DNA from: Chloranthus sessilifolius
Lineage: Eukaryota > Streptophyta > Magnoliopsida > Chloranthales > Chloranthaceae
NCBI GenBank assembly: GCA_021018995.1
Contig: CM037588.1
Coordinates: 78,465,765-78,529,764 of the forward strand
Direction of reading: 5' to 3'
DNA: 64,000 nucleotides
The notes below the pieces were generated by a model. It saw nothing but the letters and a program-made list of their open reading frames with translations. It was not told the origin of the DNA and searched no databases. Positions 57,219-64,000 of this stretch are shown in pieces (position 1 is the first letter of the stretch; each line of letters begins with the position of its first letter). The position numbers and the translations under genes are program-made.

Positions 57219-59587
57219 TCATAGGTTGGCCCCGTGATCTGGAATGGTAGGGCTACTGGCTCTTGACGTGCGTGTGCTGATGGCTTGGGCAAGGTAGGTA
57301 AGACTTGGTTTACCTTTGTGAAGGATGGGTGGGTGGTAAAATTGGGCCAGGTAGGGGTTGAGGTTTAACGGTGGTTGCACCGAGGGTAATGGGGTTGGCG
57401 TAGGCCATTGGTAGCTAGTGGGTGTGGGTGGATTGGGGGTTTGATGGGCCATTAGGTAATTGGCAGGGGTGGTGAAGATTGTGGGTGGCTGAATCAGGGG
57501 TAATGGGGTGGGCGTAGGCCATGGATAACTGACGGGTGCGGGTGGAGGATTGGGGGCCTGATGGTTTATTGGGTAATTGATGGGGGTGGTGGTGTATGGT
57601 TGGTACGCATTTATTTGTACGTAATTGATGGGTGTGGGTGCTGGAAAATAGGCCCTAAGATCTAGGAGCTCAGTTTGTGGTGTAGGAGTGGGGAAATAAT
57701 TTGCCAGATTTAGGGGTTCAATTACCCCAACAGTTTTTTCTTCTTGGTCTCTCCACCTTGGGGCCATGAAAGTTTCCTGGTTATGAATGAAGTTTGATGG
57801 ATTAAACTCCAATTCTTCTTTAGATTCCTCTACCATCCCCATGGTGGGTCTGGGACCTGCTATTCCGGTAGGGTGTGGGGGCAAAGACACCTGGTGAAGA
57901 TTTGCGTGCTGGTTCATTTGGGTGGGTGCAGAGGGAATGATCTTCCTAGCATCGATTAAATCCTGGATCGCATGCTTCAATGGGAAGCAGCGATCAGTTG
58001 GATGACTCGAACCCTGGTGGAAATTGTAATGAGTATTGGGGCCAAAATTACATGGGATCAGATTGGGAGGAGGTCGAGGTTGGAGAGCAATTATTAATCC
58101 CTTTTCAATTAATAAAGGTAAAAGTACACTCAGAAATTGCCCCAAGGGCATAAAGACTCAATCATAACTGGCTCTCCTCTTTGGGATCATTTGCATCCCT
58201 TGCCCATTCCCTGCTCTTTATACTGGCCTTGTCTTGACAGGAGTTGGTTGCACTTCTTTAAATTAGAAGGGGGCTACATTGTTATTATTGGGCCAGGTGT
58301 TTGCAATATTCTATACGTCTGCTCCTATTCTTCTATTATTTCTCTACTCGAAGAACCTCTTAACCCCGCTGGGCCCCTCGGATGCATTCTTGTTCAACCG
58401 CCCTTCTCTGATGGCGTACTCATAGCGGTTGGCGTTCCTTACCAAGTCAGCAAAATTGGACTGCTACTGGTATACAAGAAAATCTGAGATCACTAGTAGG
58501 GCATTCTTTGAGATCATTTCTATCTGCTAGTCGTCGGGTATCCTGTTTCTGACTTGAGCTGCCAGTGCTCTCTAATGCCATAAGTAGTCTCTGAAGTTCT
58601 CATTTGGGTTCTACTTTAATCGGGCCAAGTCAGACTTACGCGGTTCGATGTCAATATTTTAGACATATTGTTCCAGGAACAAGTGCGTTAAGTCCTTCCA
58701 CATTTTCATCATAGATGGTTCCAAAGATGTGAACAATCTCAAGGTTAGACCAGTCAAACTCTTTTAAAGACCTTTATCAACAGTCTTTCGTCCACTCCAT
58801 ATTGGCACATGTCCCCACAGTAGGACTTGAGGTGTGCAATAGGATTGTCGGTGCCGTTGTATTTGTCAAAAGTTGACATTTTAAATTTGGGAGGCAAGAG
58901 GACCTCAGCGAATAAGCATAAATCTGTGAAGTCTGTGGTGTGGATTTTAGCACCACCCATTTTCAACAACTGCTTCTGTATTTTGTATTTTTTCTAACTG
59001 CTCTTTCAACTGCTCTGACTCCTTGGATATGGGGGCCACTTTCTCAATTATTAGCTTGGACTCACTTTGGGCTGCCAGGGGTGGGGTAATTACAGGTGGA
59101 GGATTGGCATTGGTCATTGCCCCGATATAGGCCCCACTATTTCTGATCTTGTCCTCCTCATACTGTTGGTTTACATAGGGTGCATTGAGGATGAGATTTT
59201 CATGTTGATGTATGGACTGGATGGGATTGAACTAGATGTGGGTTGGGTGAGCCCCTTGAATGTAAGGGAAGTGTTGTGGGGTGATGGGGTGAGTTGTGAA
59301 GGTTGGGGGTGGGTGAAATGTTGGTGGTATTGTGGAAGGTATGAGTGTGGGGCTTGGGATTGGGCCATGAAGCCCTGGGAGGTTTAGGCCATAAGGCCTT
59401 AGTTAGGTTGGGCTTGGGTAAAGGGCAAGGGATTTGGCGGGTCTTGGCCCACTAGGCCTTGATGGGTATAGCCCATTGGGCTTTGGAGAGTTTGGGCCTG
59501 ATGGGTCTGGGCCATAGCCCATTGGTGGATTTGGGTTATTGGGTTTTGAGGGGTATGGGCCATGGTGCTTTGGTGGGCTTGGGCCAT
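57219..59587 (-). pseudogene. gag: E4 gag
   Basis: A Pro/Gln/His-rich N-terminal part (59587-59171, many MAQ, THQ and PNP units), then coiled stretch EQLKEQLEKIQN near 59000, capsid start LPPKFKMSTFDKYNGTDNP (58969-58754), a scrambled middle, and an intact 310-codon frame 58151-57219 carrying CNFGPNTHYNFHQGSSHPTD and RCFPLKHAIQDLIDA, the Tat-type Cys/His segment. It continues in Pro-rich repeats (NYLMAHQTPNPP-type, three or four rounds). Stops and shifts separate the parts. The E5 LTR interrupts the N-terminal part at 59604. Confidence 0.78.
57310..57665 (-). repeat. In-frame Pro-rich repeats inside E4 gag
   Basis: Within the 310-codon frame, units such as NYPINHQAPNPPPAPVSYPW and the similar NYLMAHQTPNPPTPTSYQW, each followed by PTPTPLPL/S(I/V)QPP, repeat at about 120-base spacing (plus-strand GGTAATTGGC/GGGGTGGTG-type). 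Recently expanded coding repeat; not seen in E2 gag. Confidence 0.7.
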
Positions 59588-60119
59588 GGGCCTGATGGGT
59601 CCGTGTTAGGATATTTTTAAGTTCTTGCTACTGCCTTTATTGGAGACAGTGATAAGAATGGGGTTAGTGAAAATGAATCAAAGGTGGATTGAAAACAACA
59701 GATCAGCAAGCCTAAAAATACACAGTCCTGCAAGATACAGGGCCTGTTGTAGCAAGTTTTGATAAGTAAGAGTTTGTCCCACAGGAAAAGTTGATCTAAA
59801 GCTCCAAGGGAGCTATCTTTAGTAGGCCCTCTAGATCTGGCTACAGATCTGGCAATCCTAAATGGAAGGGGATTTATGGTCACTATAGTCTAAATCCTAA
59901 GGTAACTTAATGCCTAAACTACAGAAAGGGTTGAGAAGAGTGATGGAGTGTGAGAAAATAATTATAAAAGGGTGAGAAGTATGCTATTAGGTACAGATCT
60001 GATGGGTCTTATAACTCAGACTCAGATCTGCTGCTATAGAAATCCTGTCCAATGGCACATTATCACCAATGAGGAGAAATAATCCAACTCACCCCTGTGC
60101 CATGATCCAATCCCTTATG

Positions 60120-60750
60120 GCTATAACCTGTCCACTTAAATGGTCATAGACTATCCCATAGGGGAACCACAATCCAGAGATGGGTCATAACAAATTTATC
60201 ATTGTAGGCACTACTTCATCCAGGCTACAAGCTTAAGAATCCATAGAGACCTCAACCTCTAAAGTTTTGTGTGTGGGGCTAGGCCTACAACGTGCACTAG
60301 CCTGGACACACAGAACCAGCAAGAGTTTGAGTACTAGCTTTTAAGCTTGGTTGTTCACTACTTTAGAAAGACAGCAGTGATCCAGTCACAAGCCTACAAT
60401 CTCTATAGCCAGATCAGATCTGCCATCTGATGGTGGGTCTATACAAATAGAGGGGAGTCTGTCTCTGCACAATTTCTCACAAGGCTAAAAGCACAAGTGC
60501 AGAGAAGAAGAATCTGTGTTAGATCTGTGGATTGGCCTCACCCTAGGGCTATAATCTGCCCACTTGAATGGTCACAGACTATCCACAGAGGCTATCCCCC
60601 TCACAGAGGTCTAAGACAGAATAAGAACATTGTTGCTGCCACCATGTTCACGAGGCTACCAGCTCAAGCTCCCTTGGAGATTTAGATTTAGTGGGTCCTG
60701 TGGTGGGGCTAGGCCTACAATGTGTCTAACCTGGACACACAGGTCACTTG
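60120..60750 (-). repeat. Duplicated boxes in the E5 LTR
   Basis: A box with CCACTT(A/G)AATGGTCA-AGACTATCC occurs near 60123 and 60558, and GGGGCTAGGCCTACAA followed by CCTGGACACACAG near 60270 and 60706. The two pairs have the same spacing of about 435 bases, so the segment was duplicated as a unit. Confidence 0.75.
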
Positions 60751-61061
60751 GATCTAAGTAAAATCTTAAAGATAATCCTCCATTGCTTATAATACAACTT
60801 AGCAATGGAGGATATCAAGGCAGCAGCCTTGCACAGAACAGCTCACAAAACACCAATCCCATACATGCAATAGATCCTATTACAAAACCCCATTAAAACT
60901 ATACCAAATAATCATACAAAGGCATAGCCAGCAAGTGCTAGACTATGGAGAGAAGGAAAAAGGAAAAAGAAAACTCCTAAACCCTAACCTTTTCTACAGT
61001 CGATTTCAAGGAGTACAGAAGTCAAGTTCAAAAAGTCCCCTAAACCTAAGCTAGGCTTAGG

Positions 61062-61070
61062 CTTATATAG
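61062..61070 (-). promoter_or_regulatory. TATA box of the E5 LTR
   Basis: CTATATAAG on the minus strand, matching the TATATATA of the related E3 LTR. Confidence 0.5.
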
Positions 61071-62063
61071 CAGTCGGCTCTCTGTGAATTAGGGTTAGGA
61101 AAATCCTAATTTCATAAATGCAATTGTGGCCCATTTTTATCCCTTGGATGCCTCGAGGCATGTGCACGAAGATTAGAGCATTGGAGTGTGTGCCCTAATT
61201 GCTGGAAGTTCCCAGATTGCCCCTGCTGAAGTGGGGGGAAGTTAAGAACCCGACCCTCACTAGGTAGAAAGGCTTTCCAGGTCTTATCGCGTGATAGAAT
61301 TGGCGTCGCGGGGTTGCTTTGACTTGAAGCTCTTACAGTCGCGGGGTTGGTACTTTGGTCATCACCGGGATGCTCTGGTCGTCGCGGGATTGGTCTTTCC
61401 ATTTGAATGGCACGGGAATTGCCCGCGTAGTTTGTTCCTTGATGAATCCCGCGGCGATCCTCGTGAAGAAAACAATGTACATGGGCTTCTACATCGCGCA
61501 AGCAGTTCCTTGAAAGTTTGTATCCCGCGGTAATTGCGCGACAGCTGCGTGCAGGAATGCCTGGAGCTCTCTCTATTCAGTGAATTGCGCGAAGGTTGAA
61601 GACTCATCTCTTGAGCTGCGCTAGACTGCGCGAGTGCCTAAGACTGAACCTCGCGAGAACCGCCCGACGTATGCTTTTTACTCCCTGCTGACATCCATCT
61701 GCATGCGAACAGCGTGAGGACTGCGCGACCAGTTGGTGTGCTCCCTTCAGAAGCCCGCGACAACTGTGCGACGCATTCTTTCTGGTTTAATTGAGCCCTG
61801 CGACATCTGCGCGAGGCATTCTTCTTGATATTTTTCTGCTTTGCTGTGCCTATGCTGCAGCCAACTCTCCGTCTAGGTTCAACCTCCTTTCTTCTAAGGA
61901 ACTTCTGGGGCAATAGTAGGCTTCTTGGCATGATGGTTAGGGGCTTATTTACAGCTTTTGCTTATTACCTACAGGATAGACTTAAAATACATTTATTAAA
62001 TGATTCAGGGTCTAACAGAGATTGAGTTAAGGAGTGAAAAGTGGTACTTTTTAGGTCTTAACA

Positions 62064-62076
62064 CACCCCCAAACCT
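62064..62076 (-). promoter_or_regulatory. Polypurine tract of E5
   Basis: AGGTTTGGGGGTG in element sense, adjoining the LTR. It shows that the LTR is the 3' LTR and that E5 runs rightward out of the window. Confidence 0.75.
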
Positions 62077-64000
62077 AATCTTTGCTAGTCCATTAGCAAA
62101 GCTGTAACTAATTAAATGCCACTTTCGTAGGGATCACGGGTACATTTAGCATTTGTACTAAGCCTTTTAAACCCCTAGGTGATCCCTAGTGAAGGAGTGA
62201 AGTCTCCTAAGGGTTTTTAGTGAAGACACCCACAAACTTCACCATTAGAACAGCTAAGTATAGTGCAGTTAATGACAATACAGATTTAAATGTACAAAGC
62301 TTCATTCCACACCCATTCTTTAACACTTAGAGGAAACTGCAGCAGTGTTGTAGGCCATTTAAAACTTAAAAGTTAACATGTGTTTGCATCACCACCATTC
62401 ATTTTATATTAAAAATTCAATGTGTACAATTCAGTACCCAGCTTGCCTTAAATTCAAAATTCAGGTTGGATACAACCCCAATGAAGTAAAAATTTAGACC
62501 CAATTCTCACTAGGGCTATCTCTCAACATTAACAATCTGAGGGTGCTCACATTCACAACAGCTCAAGAGCAGTTACAGACTCCAAATGGGCCTGCAAGCA
62601 TGAGCATAGGCAAAGCTTCTAATTTCTGATATCCTCATAATTTTTACCATAGATTAGACAACTCCTCATCTCCACATGACAGCTCATTTTACTTTGGATC
62701 CACAAGGTCTTTCTGAATGGGTTGTAATGTGGCTTATGGGTGAGGGATGTAAAGAATCAAGGGATAAAAAGGGAATCAAAATTAAGAAATAAGCAAGGTA
62801 AGGAGTGATTCATGACTTCACAACCTTCATTTCAGCAAAACTTTATCTTACTTGATATATTCCAGAATCAAAGTGGCCAGCTTTTCCTCTTCTTTTCAAT
62901 TTTCAGATGATGTTCTTCTCTAGACTTCTCTTTCTTTTTCTCTTTTTATTTTTCTTCATTCTTTTTATGAATTTTTTTTTTATGATGAACTGCCACACAA
63001 CTGCCATTGATACACTGCTGTTCACAAGTTGCTTTTCTTCACCTTCCACGGAATGTTGGACCATTCTCACTATCTTTAACTCCTTCTCCTTTACCTTTTG
63101 AATTCTCAAAGTGAGGGTGAGGTTGAATCAGGTCATGAGGTTAAGGTGCAAGTATTTTGGTATCTGTCAAAGAAAAGTATGATTTTTAAGGCTCAATTAG
63201 TGTATGCAAAAGGGCAGATTTTAAAAGGTTGGATTTTCAGGCTCAAACTGTCCAAATGAAGGCCTTAGATCATTTCCTTAGTATCATGAGTGCTGTCAAT
63301 TAGTTTTGATTTGGAGGTGCACAACTTCTAGTGAAAAAGTCTTGATTCAATCAGTCCTCAGAGCAGAAATAATGTAAAAAACACTCTTCAAAAGAAAATG
63401 ATAGGCCCAAATCTCACTAGATATGGTCCTCAAATTGACCCATGGGGTCTAGTTTCACCTGTTTCTCTCCTCTTAGGTTCACTTAGTACTAACTGAAGAA
63501 AATTTCTGATATTAGCTTCATGGTGGTGTCAAGATTTTTAACTTTTTCAGTTTCAAAAAGTCTGCCTAAATATTTGAAATTTTTACAAGTTTCCTCATTG
63601 TATCAAGTTAAGTGGAAATTGACTTTATTCATCTTAGTTATACTACCATTACTACACTAAAATTAACTATTCTATTGGCAGACCTATCTTGCCACACCCC
63701 CAAACCATGAGGAGCAGTGTCCTCACTGGTTCAAAGGCTAGACGGGATGTGCAGTAGATTGAATCCAGAACAAAGAAACATAGAAGAAGACAGAGAAACA
63801 GAAATAATAAAAAATGCTAAACTGACCAGTATAGAAGCAAAAGAAACATTCATTATACTAAAAAGAAAATATTACAAAAAGATGTAAATAAAGAAAAACA
63901 AAATAGAGGGGGGAAGAGAGGGATCAAGGGGGAGTCGGTGGGGGAGGGTTTGAGGAAGATGGTGGGGGAGATGCAGGTTGTTCAATTTTTTTCTTCTTTT
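62077..64000 (-). other. E5 internal region, 3' part
   Basis: About 1.9 kb, no coding domain seen in any frame beyond short low-complexity stretches. A second GGTTTGGGGGTGTG string lies at 63693-63706 (minus strand). The T-rich plus-strand block at 62885-62990 and the A-rich block at 63780-63910 are simple sequence. Without pol the clade of E5 is unknown. Confidence 0.5.

Larger units (their letters stand above)
46659..59603 (-). mobile_element. E4: second Tat/Ogre-like Ty3/gypsy element (5' end missing)
   Basis: Minus-strand order: gag (about 59587-57219), protease (57034-56293), G-patch-like linker (56240-55681), pre-RT (55471-55133), RT, RNase H, integrase, a 3.8-kb 3' region, PPT and 3' LTR. 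It differs clearly from E1/E2 in protein sequence, but shares the TGTAGACAC LTR start and the GAGGGGCATC PPT. The LTR of E5 cuts its right part at 59604; its 5' LTR is outside the window. Confidence 0.87.
59604..62063 (-). repeat. 3' LTR of E5
   Basis: Element sense TGTTAAGACC at 62063 to CCTAACA at 59604, 2460 bp. Directly upstream is a G-rich PPT. TATA CTATATAAG at 61070-61062. The 59.6-60.6-kb part shares blocks with the E3 LTR (1-1772). Between 61250 and 61830 lie many TCGCGGG or CCGCGA-type strings, in the position of E3's CCTATCGA cluster. The left flank is E4 gag; the flank GTCCG cannot be checked for duplication because the other side is E5's own body. Confidence 0.78.

Noticed and set aside
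57005-57250. Plus-strand stretch rich in Cys, Leu and Val.
   Set aside because: Antisense shadow of the E4 gag-protease joint (Gln/Asn/Ala runs read backwards).
59604-62063. Target duplication for the E5 LTR.
   Set aside because: GTCCG on the left does not match the right side, as expected because the right side is E5's own PPT and body; the true partner is outside the window.
1-64000. tRNA, rRNA, snRNA, organelle inserts or DNA transposons.
   Set aside because: None recognised by eye on either strand; short MITE-like elements cannot be excluded without a search.

Overview
The window is wholly repetitive plant DNA. I see no host gene, rRNA, tRNA or CRISPR array. It is a nest of large Ty3/gypsy LTR retrotransposons, mostly of Tat/Ogre type, all broken by stops and frameshifts. 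A flowering plant is the likely source: Tat elements and the plant mobile domain (PMD) found here are plant-specific, and Tat nests this large are typical of intergenic plant DNA. The species cannot be told.

Layout. (1) 1-1772 is the 3' part of an LTR of element E3 (plus strand), sitting inside element E1. (2) E1 (plus strand) runs 1773-13243, is interrupted, resumes at 37608 and ends with its 3' LTR at 41840-44417. Its gag and protease are outside the window or lost; it keeps the protease-RT spacer, reverse transcriptase, RNase H, integrase and a very long 3' region. (3) E2 (minus strand, same family as E1) is inserted head-on into E1's 3' region. It is structurally complete at 13244-37607, about 24.4 kb: two 2.9-kb LTRs, primer-binding site, gag-pol, polypurine tract and a 5-bp target duplication CTTCC. 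(4) 44418-46658 is older LTR-like DNA with a fragment of another gag start. (5) E4 (minus strand), a second Tat/Ogre-like family, spans about 46659-59603: 3' LTR, long repeat-rich 3' region, integrase, RNase H, RT, a G-patch-like linker, protease and gag. (6) E5 (minus strand) has its 3' LTR at 59604-62063, cutting E4's gag region; its internal region runs off the right edge.

The most interesting content is not the usual gag-pol. Both E1 and E2 carry, antisense to pol and between pol and the 3' LTR, a multi-exon gene for a PMD protein with an acidic N-terminus and a coiled-coil-like C-terminus. The two copies carry different stops, so their common ancestor was probably intact. The E1/E2 LTR holds an array of up to 19 hairpins in which the loop is constant and the stems differ but remain self-complementary. 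E4 has an unrelated array of four hairpins with the same logic. Between protease and RT, E1 and E2 both encode two copies of a Cys-rich module that I do not recognise.

All boundaries were read by eye. LTR ends supported by TG/CA, the target duplication, PBS or PPT are firm to a base or two; exon and domain edges are approximate.
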